A stretch of DNA of 64,000 nt, taken from the NCBI GenBank assembly GCA_903881085.1, contig CAIRSA010000577.1, forward strand, positions 52,594 through 116,593. The letters run 5' to 3'. Positions 1 to 9,358 of this stretch are shown here, piece by piece (the first letter of the stretch is position 1; every line of letters begins with the position of its first letter). Under the pieces are notes generated by a model. That model was not told the origin of the DNA, did not search any database, and was given only the letters and a program-made list of their open reading frames with translations. Origin of the DNA: an uncultured Acidobacteriia bacterium (lineage in GTDB: Bacteria > Acidobacteriota > Terriglobia > Bryobacterales > Bryobacteraceae). The position numbers were made by a program, and so were the translations under genes.

Positions 1-2
1 TG

Positions 3-824
3 AACGAAGCCCGCGCAGCCACGCTTGAGGTGCAGCAAGGAATCAACGCCGCAAGCGCACAGCTCGAACTTGCGAAAACCACCTTCGCCCGCATGTCCAG
101 CCTGTTTGAGACGAAATCCATCTCCAATCAGGAATTCGATGAAGCCTCCGCGCGTGTGAAAATGGCGCAGACCGCATATGACGGCGCGGTTTCCAAACAA
201 GCTCAGGTAAACGCAAAGGTGGAACAGGCACGCCAGGGTGTGCAAGCCGCCGAAATTGCCCGGACTTATGCCGAAGTGCGCGCACCCTTCGCGGGCATTG
301 TGAAGGAACGCAAAGCTGAACCCGGATCCATGGCCGTTCCCGGCGCTCCGCTGTTGATCCTGGAACAAGCCGCGGGCTACCGGTTTGAAGCTCCGGTGGA
401 GGAGTCGCTGCTTGCGACCCTTAAGGTGGGTCAGGCCGTTACCGTTCGTATTGACGCGCTGGATAAGACGCTGCAACTCAAGATCTCTGAGATAGTCCCC
501 ACAGTAGACGCAAGTTCGCGCTCGGTGATTGTCAAAGTCGCACTGCCCGCCATCCAGGGGATCCGGTCCGGCCTCTCCGGACGGCTTGAAATTGCGTCCG
601 CTGCGGAAAAGGCTCTCACCATCCCGTCCGCCGCTGTCATCCATCAAGGATCCGTCGAGACCGTCCTCATCGCCGAGGATGGAGTCGCGCGCACCCGCCT
701 CGTTTCGCTTGGTAGAAAGCTGGGCGAACGCACCGAAGTTCTCAGCGGACTCACGGCGGGTGACCGCATTATCCATCCGCGCCCGGTCGAACTCGCCGAC
801 GGCGCCAGAATCGAGACGAAATAA
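3..824 (+). CDS. RND efflux periplasmic adaptor (membrane fusion protein), 5' end outside window
   Basis: The reading frame is open from the first base, so the N-terminus (signal sequence and first lipoyl half) lies upstream. The visible part starts in the alpha-helical hairpin, which is rich in Ala, Gln and Glu, and passes into the second lipoyl half-motif (AEVRAPFAGIVKERKAEPGS). The beta-barrel and membrane-proximal domains of HlyD/AcrA-type adaptors follow. Such adaptors bridge an inner-membrane RND pump and an outer-membrane channel. The TAA stop overlaps the ATG of the RND permease by one base (TAATG), so the two are co-transcribed and probably translationally coupled. The family is clear, but the substrate cannot be told from sequence. 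Confidence 0.93.
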   Translation, partial: NEARAATLEVQQGINAASAQLELAKTTFARMSSLFETKSISNQEFDEASARVKMAQTAYDGAVSKQAQVNAKVEQARQGVQAAEIARTYAEVRAPFAGIVKERKAEPGSMAVPGAPLLILEQAAGYRFEAPVEESLLATLKVGQAVTVRIDALDKTLQLKISEIVPTVDASSRSVIVKVALPAIQGIRSGLSGRLEIASAAEKALTIPSAAVIHQGSVETVLIAEDGVARTRLVSLGRKLGERTEVLSGLTAGDRIIHPRPVELADGARIETK

Positions 825-3800
825 TGGAACGTAATCTCGCCGGTAAAATCGCGGCCGTATTCATTCAGTCCCCGCTAACGCCGCTGATCATCGTCTCCTC
901 TCTACTGCTTGGCGCATTTGCAATCTGGAAGCTGCCGCGCGAAGAAGAGCCGCAGATCATCGTGCCCATGGTCGACATCTTCGTCGGCATGCCGGGCGCT
1001 TCGGCTAAAGAAGTAGAACAGCGCGTCACCGGGCCGATGGAAAAACTCCTGTGGGAAATTCCAGGCGTCGAATACGTCTACTCGACCTCTAGCCCCGGTG
1101 GAGCGCTCGCCATCGTTCGCTTCAAAGTCGGCGAAGACGAAGAGAAAAGTATCGTCAAACTGAACCAGAAGATGTCGGCCAATTTCGACATCATCCCGCC
1201 CGGCGCCTCGCAACCCTTGATCAAGCCGCGTTCGATAGACGATGTGCCGATCCTTGCGCTGACCCTTTCCAGTTCGCGCTACAACGGCTACGATCTACGC
1301 CGCGTTGCATTGGAGTTGCTCGATCCGATCAAGCAGGTGAACGAAGTTTCGGCCGCTGTCGTCATCGGTGGCGAACGCAGGCAGGTTCGCGTGACGATTG
1401 ACGAGTCGCGACTTGCCTCCTACTCGCTTTCCGCCGCCCGCGTACTCGGTGCGCTCGCTTCGGCCAACGCGCGTGTTCCTTCCGGCAAATACTCCAGCGG
1501 AAACCGTGAGGTGCTGGTCGAGACCGGCAACTTCTTCCGTACCGCGGTCGATGTCCGCAACACGGTAGTCGCGGTAGCCAACGGCCGCGCCATCTACGTC
1601 CGCAATGTGGCCGATGTTACCGACGCCGGCGAGGAGCCGGCTCAATATGTCCAGTTCGCCAGTGGGCAGTCCTTCGCGCCTGCCGTTACGATTGCCGTTT
1701 CAAAACGCAAGGGCGCCAATGCGATCGATGTCGCCAGTGCCGTGCTTGACCGCGTCCACGGCCGCAAATTGCCGTCGGACGTAACGCTTACCATCACCCG
1801 CCAATACGGCGAGACGGCGGCCGAGAAATCGAACGAACTCCTGTTCCACATGGGGATCGCCGTCGTTTCGGTCAGCCTTTTAGTTGCGCTGATTCTCGGC
1901 CTCCGCGAGTCGTTGGTAGTGTTCACAGCCATCCCGGTCACGCTGGCTCTCACACTCGCCGTCTTTTATCTTTACGGTTACACGCTGAACCGGATCACTC
2001 TATTTGCGCTGATTTTTTCCATTGGAATATTGGTCGATGATGCAATCGTCGTGGTCGAAAACATAGTGCGCCATCTTCATCTGCCAGCCAACAAGGGCAG
2101 GCCGATCGCTGACATCGCAATTGAGGCCGTGGGCGAAGTCGGCAATCCAACCATCCTGGCGACCATGACCGTCGTCGCGGCGATCCTGCCGATGGCGTTT
2201 GTCAGCGGCTTAATGGGCCCGTACATGCGACCGATTCCGATCGGCTCCACCTCTGCCATGTTGTTCTCACTGATCGTTGCCTTTCTGGTTACGCCTTGGG
2301 CAGCCGTGCGCATCTTGAAACCCGTATCCACGCACTCGCATGATCAGGCCGAGGATTTCGTGACCCGCTTGTATCGCCGCGTCATGGGCGGCCTGTTGCA
2401 TCACGGCTTCCGCCGCTGGGGATTTATCGCTGCCATCGTCGTGATGATGCTCGGCTCCATGTCGCTGGTCTACATCAAGTACGTCAAGGTGAAGATGCTG
2501 CCATTCGATAACAAGAGCGAATTCCAGGTCATCATCGATATGCCCAACGGAACCACGCTTGAGGAAACAGCGCGCGTGGCGCGTATGTTGGCGACAGAAG
2601 TGCTGAAACAACCAGAGGTCGTGAATGTTCAAACCTACGCCGGGACGGCTTCGCCTTACAACTTCAACGGACTCGTCCGCCACTACTATCTGCGGAATGC
2701 ATCGAATAGTGCGGACATCCAGGTGAACCTGTTAAGCAAAGATGAGCGGAAACGGCAGAGTCATGAAATTGCCAAGGCTGTGCGCGTCTCGCTGCAGGCC
2801 ATCGCCCTAAAGACCGGCGCACGAATCAAGGTGGCAGAGGTGCCGCCTGGCCCGCCAGTGCTGCAAACTCTCGTCGCAGAGGTCTACGGCCCGTCGCAGG
2901 AAGGGCAGATACGCGTCGCCCGTCAATTGAAGGATCTCTTCGCGCGCACCGACGGCGTCGTCGATGTCGATTGGTACGTCGAAGACGACCGCCCCAAACA
3001 GCGACTGGTGCTTGACGCCGAAAAGGCGGCATTCAACGGAATCACCGACGCGGACATCGCACGAACCATGCGCATCGCCTCGGCCGGTGAGTCGGCCGGA
3101 CTGCTGCATGTCGACACCTGGAAGGAAGACATCCCTGTTCAGGTCAGGCTGTCGCGGACCGCCCGATCGAGCTTTGACACAATGCGCGATTTGAAGATCG
3201 ACACTCGTGACGGGCACCTGGTCTCGTTGCGGGAGATCACCACGGTGGAGAATTCGATCGAGGACCGCAGCATCTATCACAAGAATTTGATGCCGGTGAC
3301 CTACGTTACCGCCGATGTTGCCGGATCGATGGAAAGCCCCGTCTACGCCATTCAGAAACTTGGGCCCGAGATCGACAAGATGAACCTGGAACAGTTCACC
3401 GCCGCCCAACCGAAAGACGACAGCCGTTACGCAATCAAATGGGACGGCGAGTGGCACATTACCTATGAAGTCTTTCGCGACTTGGGAATCGCCTTCGCCG
3501 CCGTACTGGTGCTGATCTACATTCTGGTGGTCGGCTGGTTCGAGTCATTCATTACGCCACTCATCATAATGGCCGTTATTCCACTGTCGCTCATCGGCAT
3601 CCTGCCGGCGCACGGAATGCTCAACGGGTTTTTTACCGCCACATCGATGATCGGCTTCATCGCGGGAGCCGGCATTGTGGTGCGCAACTCCATCATCCTC
3701 GTCGATTTCGTTGAGCTGCGTTTGAAAGAAGGGATGCCGCTCGATGAAGCGGTGATCGATGCCGGAGCGGTGCGCTTCCGGCCGATGATGCTTACCGCGG

Positions 3801-3958
3801 CGGCAGTGGTTGTGGGATCGATGGTGATCCTTTTCGACCCGATTTTCCAGGGGCTTGCCATTTCGCTGATGGCAGGCGAAATCGCATCGCTTGCGCTGTC
3901 GCGCATGACGGTGCCTGTACTCTACTTTGTTGTTAACCGAAGGAGAAAACTAGCATGA
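824..3958 (+). CDS. RND-family efflux transporter permease (AcrB/MexB-like)
   Basis: At 1044 residues this is the normal size for an RND pump. TM1 lies near residues 15-36, followed by a first periplasmic porter loop. TM2-TM6 run from about residue 335, then comes a second porter loop, then TM8-TM12. The proton-relay aspartates are present in TM4 as GILVDDAIVVVEN (D405, D406). The TM10 motif is GIVVRNSIILVDF, so the position equivalent to AcrB K940 is an arginine. That substitution occurs in other RND branches and still supplies a cation. The pump should export small molecules by proton antiport with the upstream adaptor. No outer-membrane factor gene follows, so one must lie elsewhere or upstream of the window. 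The stop overlaps the next gene by four bases. Confidence 0.95.
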   Translation: MERNLAGKIAAVFIQSPLTPLIIVSSLLLGAFAIWKLPREEEPQIIVPMVDIFVGMPGASAKEVEQRVTGPMEKLLWEIPGVEYVYSTSSPGGALAIVRFKVGEDEEKSIVKLNQKMSANFDIIPPGASQPLIKPRSIDDVPILALTLSSSRYNGYDLRRVALELLDPIKQVNEVSAAVVIGGERRQVRVTIDESRLASYSLSAARVLGALASANARVPSGKYSSGNREVLVETGNFFRTAVDVRNTVVAVANGRAIYVRNVADVTDAGEEPAQYVQFASGQSFAPAVTIAVSKRKGANAIDVASAVLDRVHGRKLPSDVTLTITRQYGETAAEKSNELLFHMGIAVVSVSLLVALILGLRESLVVFTAIPVTLALTLAVFYLYGYTLNRITLFALIFSIGILVDDAIVVVENIVRHLHLPANKGRPIADIAIEAVGEVGNPTILATMTVVAAILPMAFVSGLMGPYMRPIPIGSTSAMLFSLIVAFLVTPWAAVRILKPVSTHSHDQAEDFVTRLYRRVMGGLLHHGFRRWGFIAAIVVMMLGSMSLVYIKYVKVKMLPFDNKSEFQVIIDMPNGTTLEETARVARMLATEVLKQPEVVNVQTYAGTASPYNFNGLVRHYYLRNASNSADIQVNLLSKDERKRQSHEIAKAVRVSLQAIALKTGARIKVAEVPPGPPVLQTLVAEVYGPSQEGQIRVARQLKDLFARTDGVVDVDWYVEDDRPKQRLVLDAEKAAFNGITDADIARTMRIASAGESAGLLHVDTWKEDIPVQVRLSRTARSSFDTMRDLKIDTRDGHLVSLREITTVENSIEDRSIYHKNLMPVTYVTADVAGSMESPVYAIQKLGPEIDKMNLEQFTAAQPKDDSRYAIKWDGEWHITYEVFRDLGIAFAAVLVLIYILVVGWFESFITPLIIMAVIPLSLIGILPAHGMLNGFFTATSMIGFIAGAGIVVRNSIILVDFVELRLKEGMPLDEAVIDAGAVRFRPMMLTAAAVVVGSMVILFDPIFQGLAISLMAGEIASLALSRMTVPVLYFVVNRRRKLA

Positions 3959-4149
3959 CGGTGGAACGGTATATTCGCATGATCGCCGGGACCTTTGTCC
4001 TGGCGAGCCTCGCACTTGGGATTTGGGTCGATCCGCACTGGTTTTGGTTCACCGCATTTGTCGGCGTAAACCTGCTCCAGTCGTCCATTACGAATTGGTG
4101 CCTGATGGAAGACATTCTGAAGAAGCTGGGTGTCGGACGTCCGAACTGA
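3955..4149 (+). CDS. small inner-membrane protein, DUF2892-like
   Basis: A 64-residue protein with two hydrophobic segments (about residues 8-25 and 28-45) and a conserved-looking cytoplasmic C-terminus after the second helix (NWCLMEDILKKLGV). This matches the DUF2892/YgaP-tail pattern of small membrane proteins. The ATG lies inside the end of the RND permease (ATGA overlap), so it is the last cistron of the efflux operon. Function is unknown. In other genomes DUF2892 segments accompany rhodanese domains or stand alone, and co-translation with a pump suggests an accessory role (inference). Confidence 0.75.
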   Translation: MTVERYIRMIAGTFVLASLALGIWVDPHWFWFTAFVGVNLLQSSITNWCLMEDILKKLGVGRPN

Positions 4150-4187
4150 TGCCCGTCGCTGCAAACCGCAACTGATTGAAACTGGGA

Positions 4188-4276
4188 TGGTGGCGGAGGT
4201 GGGACTTGAACCCACACACACAGTGAAGTATGGCAGATTTTGAGTCTGCTGCGTCTGCCAATTTCGCCACTCCGCC
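4188..4276 (-). tRNA. tRNA-Leu, anticodon CAA
   Basis: Read on the minus strand, the acceptor arm GGCGGAG (4276-4270) pairs with CTCCGCC (4198-4192), followed by discriminator A and an encoded CCA (4190-4188). The D-arm has the leucine-type GGCGAAATTGGCAGACGC. The anticodon loop reads CTCAAAA with CAA as anticodon, followed by a long class II variable arm and a GGTTCAAGTCCC T-arm. Its 3' end points to the convergent end of the RND operon. No attachment-site repeat or integrase adjoins it. Confidence 0.96.
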
Positions 4277-4306
4277 AGTACTTAATATCCTACCACGGCC
4301 GAGGCC

Positions 4307-5536
4307 TTATCGTCCTGCTTTCTTGCTGCGATCCGCTCCTTTTGTCAACCACGCCAACGGAAACTGCGCCAGCGTCAATGAGTCCGGCTGAAATGCCCGC
4401 GCGCCATCGGCCGCCTTCTCATACAGCAGCAGAATCGTCCCGTTCGCAAGCACAGCCAAATCGCTGTAGCCGGAATAGCCCGGCTCCACCGTACGGCTCA
4501 CCGGCCACGTCTTGCCTTCGTCGTAGCTCAGCTTCACCGACACATTTTTGCGGTCGCGCGACTTGCCCGGCTCGGCCGCCGCGCCCGTCCGCTCCAGGTT
4601 ATCCGGGTTCGCGAACAACAACCGGTCCTTGCCGCCAAACTTCGCCGTCGAATAGCGCACCATCGTCGCCTGGCAGATCGGCTCCACGAGTTGCTCATGA
4701 AATACGGGCTTCGACCAGCCCATCGCCCCGTCTTTGCTCACCGTGATCAGCCGGCGGTTCGCTTTCGACTCGCTCCGCGCGTTCAACATCACGCTGCCAT
4801 CTGAAAGCTCTACCGCCGCAGTCTCGTTCGGAATGTTCCACTCGCCCTGGTTCGGCAAACCAATCTCACCGCGATGCCAGGTCTTACCCTGATCGTCACT
4901 GTAAATCGTCGACGCCACTGACGGACGGTGCGCGTGTCCGCCCGTGCCCGTCGACATCCACACCGGAATCACCAGGCGTCCATTCGCCAGCTGAATCCCA
5001 TGCCCTGGCCCGGTGGCAATCACCTTCCACTGATACTCACTGCGAAACGGTTCGAACGCCGAGGTAATCTCGCGTGGCGCGGAAAACGTCTGCCCGTCGT
5101 CGTCACTGCGCATGTAGAACGCCCGCATGTATTCCATGCAATGCACGAAGTGAACAACACCCTTCTGGCGGTCGGGAATCGCCACCGGGTTATTGTAAGT
5201 GACTTCGCCTTCGGTGGCCAGCTTCTGCGCCAACGCCACCGGATTCTTCTCATGTTGCCCTGGCACGGCGGAAAGAATTCGCATCGCCGACCAAGTGCGG
5301 CCCGCATCGGTACTGCGGCGCATGGCGATATCGATGGTACCCCAATCGCCCTTTGGATTCTTGCGCGCTTCGCAATAGGCCAAAATCGAACCGCGCGGAG
5401 TCACCACCATGCCCGGAATGCGGTACATGTAATAGCCGTTCTCGCCGGCCTTGAATACCTCTGATTTTGCGATCTCGGACTCCGCCCCGCTCGCGGCCTG
5501 AGCCGCCATTAAAGCAAGGTACTGCCGTCTGGTCAT
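4307..5536 (-). CDS. secreted sialidase/neuraminidase-family (BNR repeat) protein
   Basis: A 409-residue protein with an N-terminal twin-arginine-like leader (TRRQYLALMAAQAASGA), so it is probably exported. The mature part opens with the sialidase RIP signature (YRIPGMV, residues 38-44). Asp-boxes of S-x-D-x-G-x-T-W type follow (STDAGRTW at 75-82, then YSDDQGKTW and SYDEGKTW), as expected for a six-bladed beta-propeller. Family members remove terminal sialic or related nonulosonic acids, but many environmental homologues are uncharacterised exo-glycosidases. Fifteen bases separate it from the upstream membrane protein, so the two probably form one unit. Confidence 0.85.
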   Translation of the reverse strand: MTRRQYLALMAAQAASGAESEIAKSEVFKAGENGYYMYRIPGMVVTPRGSILAYCEARKNPKGDWGTIDIAMRRSTDAGRTWSAMRILSAVPGQHEKNPVALAQKLATEGEVTYNNPVAIPDRQKGVVHFVHCMEYMRAFYMRSDDDGQTFSAPREITSAFEPFRSEYQWKVIATGPGHGIQLANGRLVIPVWMSTGTGGHAHRPSVASTIYSDDQGKTWHRGEIGLPNQGEWNIPNETAAVELSDGSVMLNARSESKANRRLITVSKDGAMGWSKPVFHEQLVEPICQATMVRYSTAKFGGKDRLLFANPDNLERTGAAAEPGKSRDRKNVSVKLSYDEGKTWPVSRTVEPGYSGYSDLAVLANGTILLLYEKAADGARAFQPDSLTLAQFPLAWLTKGADRSKKAGR

Positions 5537-5551
5537 AAATGAAAACTCCTG

Positions 5552-7465
5552 TTATTCGCGCATGCCGAGCATCCACTGAAACCAGTGTTCGAAGCCTACC
5601 GGCACATTGCGGTCATCGCCATCATAACAACCCCGCACGGGGTCTGGCCCATACACGCCCGTCAATTCCGTGTAGCGATAGTTCCACGCATCGCACGGCT
5701 GCTTCACTGCGGAATGTAGTTTGGCGCGGACGCTCTCCACATCGCGCAGCGACTCGATTCCAGGCGCACCGGGAGGAATGAAAAACATCGGCCGCGGCGC
5801 GGCATTTTCATAAGCAATCAACGCCGGCGCGGCCGTGTCCGGCTCCACCAGCCAAACCTTCCGCTTTCCGAAATACTGCATCAACCGCAAATTCGATTCG
5901 CGATTCAACTCACGCGCCCAGACGACTTTCGACGCATCGATATCGGCATCGTTGTACACCCATTCGTTGCCCACATCGTGCAATCGCGAATACCGCACAA
6001 ACACCAGATGATCGCCTGTCGCGGCTTGCAACTGCCGCAGCAGAGCCGCGCGTTCGCGGCCGCCATAATCGGGCCAACGCCAACCCGAAGTGGGCGCGGA
6101 GGAATCATCGTTCGGAGCGCCGCCGGCGAGGATTTGAACCACCAGCATCGCCGCGCACGCCAGCGGTAGAATCCGCGCGAAACACAGGCCGAAGCCGCGC
6201 ATTCGCATCAGGCGGATGCCGCTTACCACGCACAGCAGAATTAGCCCGGTAGCCGGCGCGACATAGTGCGCATTGTGCCAAACCTGCACCGCCAGGGCCG
6301 GCACAAACAACAACAGCATGGCAATCCATAGCCGCGCGCGCCGCCACCGCCAACAACTCAACAGCACAATCAGAGGAATGCAAAGCAACGGCCCAACATA
6401 AAACCGCCAATACGACGACACCTTCGACTGCAGATCCACCAACAAGTTTCGATGCGCCACGTTGAAATCATTCATCTCCCACGAGGCGTAAAAATGGCGC
6501 ATGTCGCGATTGTTGTAATGCGGTTCCGGATGCGCGCTTTGAAACAGGAAGTGCGGCGCCAGTGTCAACGATTTGCGATAAAGCACATAGGGCATCTGCA
6601 GGGGATCGCCCGTCGCCATGCCGAAATAGCAAAACAACCCCGCCGCAGTCACTGCAAACATCAGTACCAACGGCAGCACAACCTGCCTGATCGATAATCG
6701 TTTTCGCCCGAGCAGCGTCACAAACGAAGCCCCAACCACCAATGCGCAAAACACCGAACCTTCGAACGTCCGAGTGTTGGCCAGTACAACAAACCCGGCA
6801 CCCATCGCGATCGAGTACCGCCAGTCCGGCCGCCGCACAAGCCGCCCCATCGCACCCAGCACAAGCGCGCCACCAGTAGCCGCCAATGCCCCGCCCCAAT
6901 AGGAGTTCATCCAGTAGCTGGCCACTCCAAACCGAAGCACGACGAACAATGCGCCCAGCAAAGCCCAGCGCGGAGGCATCCATCCCTGCAGCATCCAACA
7001 CAAAGTCCCGCACATCGCCCCGCAGCTCAGCAATACACCAATCCAAGGGTGCCCCAGCAATCTGCCAAGCGCCAGCATCGCCGCCGGGCCCACCGGAAAC
7101 GCGCTCATATAAACAGGACGCGCCATCATGTGCATGCTCTCAAAGTGAACCCACATCGGATGCACCGGATTCGCCACGCGGCAATGCAACAGCGTGTCCG
7201 CGCCCAGCAAAAAACTGAACTCATCGTGATACCGCGGCTCCGGCGCGGGAAACAGCGGCAGTAACAGCACCCGCAAAACAATCGGCGCCGCCGCGCAAAC
7301 CAGTATGGCCAGGCCCTTGCGTGTCGCCAGCACAGCCAGCGGACGTTCCCACCACCCCAGCCCGCGGAGCTTCCGCTTCCAGGCGATGAAAGCGGCGAGT
7401 AACGTGGCGATCAGCAGCCAAACTTCAGGACTACCCATTCCGAATAAGTGAATAAAGCGTAACAC
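5552..7465 (-). CDS. polytopic membrane protein, glycosyltransferase-39-like
   Basis: A 637-residue protein with about ten hydrophobic segments, the first at residues 12-30. The first large loop contains YHDEFSFLLGADTL, placed like the acidic catalytic loop of GT-C enzymes (PMT/ArnT type). A soluble domain of about 150 residues closes the protein. GT-C enzymes transfer sugars from polyprenyl-phosphate donors at the periplasmic face. The assignment rests on topology and the early acidic motif, not on a full family match. It is divergent from the ArnA-like/GT2 pair at 7.5 kb, which would make a polyprenyl-linked sugar donor a sensible partner (inference). Confidence 0.65.
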   Translation of the reverse strand: MLRFIHLFGMGSPEVWLLIATLLAAFIAWKRKLRGLGWWERPLAVLATRKGLAILVCAAAPIVLRVLLLPLFPAPEPRYHDEFSFLLGADTLLHCRVANPVHPMWVHFESMHMMARPVYMSAFPVGPAAMLALGRLLGHPWIGVLLSCGAMCGTLCWMLQGWMPPRWALLGALFVVLRFGVASYWMNSYWGGALAATGGALVLGAMGRLVRRPDWRYSIAMGAGFVVLANTRTFEGSVFCALVVGASFVTLLGRKRLSIRQVVLPLVLMFAVTAAGLFCYFGMATGDPLQMPYVLYRKSLTLAPHFLFQSAHPEPHYNNRDMRHFYASWEMNDFNVAHRNLLVDLQSKVSSYWRFYVGPLLCIPLIVLLSCWRWRRARLWIAMLLLFVPALAVQVWHNAHYVAPATGLILLCVVSGIRLMRMRGFGLCFARILPLACAAMLVVQILAGGAPNDDSSAPTSGWRWPDYGGRERAALLRQLQAATGDHLVFVRYSRLHDVGNEWVYNDADIDASKVVWARELNRESNLRLMQYFGKRKVWLVEPDTAAPALIAYENAAPRPMFFIPPGAPGIESLRDVESVRAKLHSAVKQPCDAWNYRYTELTGVYGPDPVRGCYDGDDRNVPVGFEHWFQWMLGMRE

Positions 7466-7529
7466 CTAAAGCCTAAGGTATCTTAAACTCAGATATAGTT
7501 ACACACAGCAGAATACCAGGGAGCAGAGT

Positions 7530-8609
7530 ATGAAAATTCTCGCATTGGGCGCCGGTGGTTTTATTGGATCGCACCTGACCGTCCGTCTACTCAACGATGG
7601 ACACGAAGTCACCGCCGTTGATTTGGAAATGGATAAGGTCACCGATGTGTTGGATCATCCCAATCTGACGTTCCTGCAGCAGGACATTCGCGGCGCAGGC
7701 TGGGATCTGGACCGCATGGTGCAGGACACGGATCTGGTCATCGACCTCATCGCTTATGCCAACCCCGGTCTTTATCTGCGCATTCCACTCGAAGTCTTTC
7801 ATCTGAACTTCACTGAGAATCTGAAAATCGCCGAAGCCTGCGTCCGTCACAAAAAGAGACTCATTCAGTTTTCAACCTGCGAAGTCTACGGCCGCAGCGC
7901 CGCCAGCCTGAAGAACGCAGCGCTGACCAACCCTGAAGATCCCATCCACGCCACTTACAGCGAGGACGAAAGCGAGTACATTCTCGGCCCCGTAATCAAG
8001 CATCGCTGGATCTACGCTTGCGCCAAACAACTGCTGGAACGCGTCCTGCACGCCTACGGCATCGAACAGGGCTTCAACTACACCATCATCCGCCCCTTCA
8101 ATTTCATCGGCCCCAAGATCGATTTCCTGCTGCACGAAAAAGAAGGCATACCGCGCGTCTTTTCGTTTTTCATGGACGCCCTGCTGAACGGCACGCAGAT
8201 GAAACTGGTCAACGGCGGCGTCAACCGCCGCTGCTATACCTATATCGATGATGCCGTCGATTGCACCAACCTCATCGTCAACAATCCCAACGGCGCCTGC
8301 GACCGGCAGATCTTTAACATCGGCACACCCGGCAATGAAATCTCCATTCGCCAGATGGCCGAAACCATGCGCGAAGTCTATGCCGAAAAGTTCCGCGATC
8401 CGGCAATCAAGCTGCCCGAGATCATCAGTGTGACCGGCGAGGAGTTCTACGGCGAGGGTTACGACGATTCCGATCGCCGCATCCCCGACATCACCAAAGC
8501 CCGCACCCTGCTTGGCTGGGAACCGAAATGGAAGGTGCACGATATTCTCGAAACCACCATGCGCTTCTACGTCGACGAATTCCGCAAGAGTGCCGTCGCC
8601 GCCAGATGA
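7530..8609 (+). CDS. NAD-dependent epimerase/dehydratase, ArnA C-terminal-domain-like
   Basis: A 359-residue extended short-chain dehydrogenase/reductase. The Rossmann motif is GAGGFIG (residues 7-13) and the catalytic Tyr-x3-Lys is Y162/K166 in WIYACAKQLLERV. The blocks FSTCEVYG, ILGPVIKHRWIY and the C-terminal YGEGYDDSDRRIPDI correspond closely to the UDP-glucuronate decarboxylase domain of ArnA. The likely reaction is oxidation, with possible decarboxylation, of a UDP-uronic acid to a UDP-4-keto-pentose. No formyltransferase domain is present. It overlaps the next gene (ATGA) and should feed nucleotide sugar to the adjoining glycosyltransferase. RBS is GGGAGCAG just upstream of the ATG. 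Confidence 0.88.
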   Translation: MKILALGAGGFIGSHLTVRLLNDGHEVTAVDLEMDKVTDVLDHPNLTFLQQDIRGAGWDLDRMVQDTDLVIDLIAYANPGLYLRIPLEVFHLNFTENLKIAEACVRHKKRLIQFSTCEVYGRSAASLKNAALTNPEDPIHATYSEDESEYILGPVIKHRWIYACAKQLLERVLHAYGIEQGFNYTIIRPFNFIGPKIDFLLHEKEGIPRVFSFFMDALLNGTQMKLVNGGVNRRCYTYIDDAVDCTNLIVNNPNGACDRQIFNIGTPGNEISIRQMAETMREVYAEKFRDPAIKLPEIISVTGEEFYGEGYDDSDRRIPDITKARTLLGWEPKWKVHDILETTMRFYVDEFRKSAVAAR

Positions 8610-9337
8610 GCGCCGAAAACATCTTTGTGCTGATGCCGGCCTACAATGCAGGCGCAACAGTGGAGAAAGTGTTTGCGCGCATTCCGGAAGAAGCGCGCCA
8701 ACGCATCCATCGCTTTGCAGTTGTCAATGACGGCAGCAAAGACGACACTGCGGCAGCCCTGTCACGATTGGCACAAAAGCTGCCCAACCTCACCATACTT
8801 GACCACGGCGTAAACCGCGGCTACGGCGAGGCTATCAAAACGCTGCTCCGTTTCGCTCTAAAAGAAGGCGCCGGAGTCGGCATCGTACTCCATGCCGATG
8901 GCCAGTATTCCCCCGAGAAAATACCCGAGATGCTTGTCCCCTTCGACCGCGGCGATGCCGACATCGTGCAAGGCTCGCGCATGTTGGGCGGCGGTGCGCT
9001 CAAAGGCGGCATGCCGCTCTACAAGTTCATTTGCAACAAATGCCTCACCGCCATTGAGAACTTCGCCTTCGGCATGAAGCTCGCCGAATACCATTCCGGC
9101 TACATGATCTATTCGCGCAACGCGATGGAGAAGATCCCCTTTGAAAAGCTCTCCAACTCGTTCGATTTCGATTTGGAAATGCTCGTCCTCGCCCACGTCA
9201 AGGGGCTCAAGATCAGGGAGATCGCCATCCCCACCATCTACGCCGGAGAAAAGTCGCACCTCAATCCGATCCAGTACGGCTTTGACGTTTTGTCGATCGT
9301 AAAAGAATACCGCCGTGGCAAATACCACGGCATGTAG
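8606..9337 (+). CDS. family 2 glycosyltransferase, polyprenyl-phosphate sugar transferase type
   Basis: I take the ATG at 8606, which overlaps the previous stop, because the GT-A fold begins at once there (FVLMPAYNAGATV). The frame is open further upstream, but only inside the dehydrogenase. Conserved features are NDGSKDDT (residues 41-48), HADGQYSP in the metal-binding DxD region, and QGSRMLGGG. This is the pattern of dolichyl/undecaprenyl-phosphate glycosyltransferases (DPM1/ArnC class), but with no C-terminal membrane helices in its 243 residues. It probably makes a polyprenyl-phosphate sugar from the product of the upstream dehydrogenase (inference). Confidence 0.87.
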   Translation: MSAENIFVLMPAYNAGATVEKVFARIPEEARQRIHRFAVVNDGSKDDTAAALSRLAQKLPNLTILDHGVNRGYGEAIKTLLRFALKEGAGVGIVLHADGQYSPEKIPEMLVPFDRGDADIVQGSRMLGGGALKGGMPLYKFICNKCLTAIENFAFGMKLAEYHSGYMIYSRNAMEKIPFEKLSNSFDFDLEMLVLAHVKGLKIREIAIPTIYAGEKSHLNPIQYGFDVLSIVKEYRRGKYHGM

Positions 9338-9358
9338 TTTTGTAGTTCAATAGTAGGC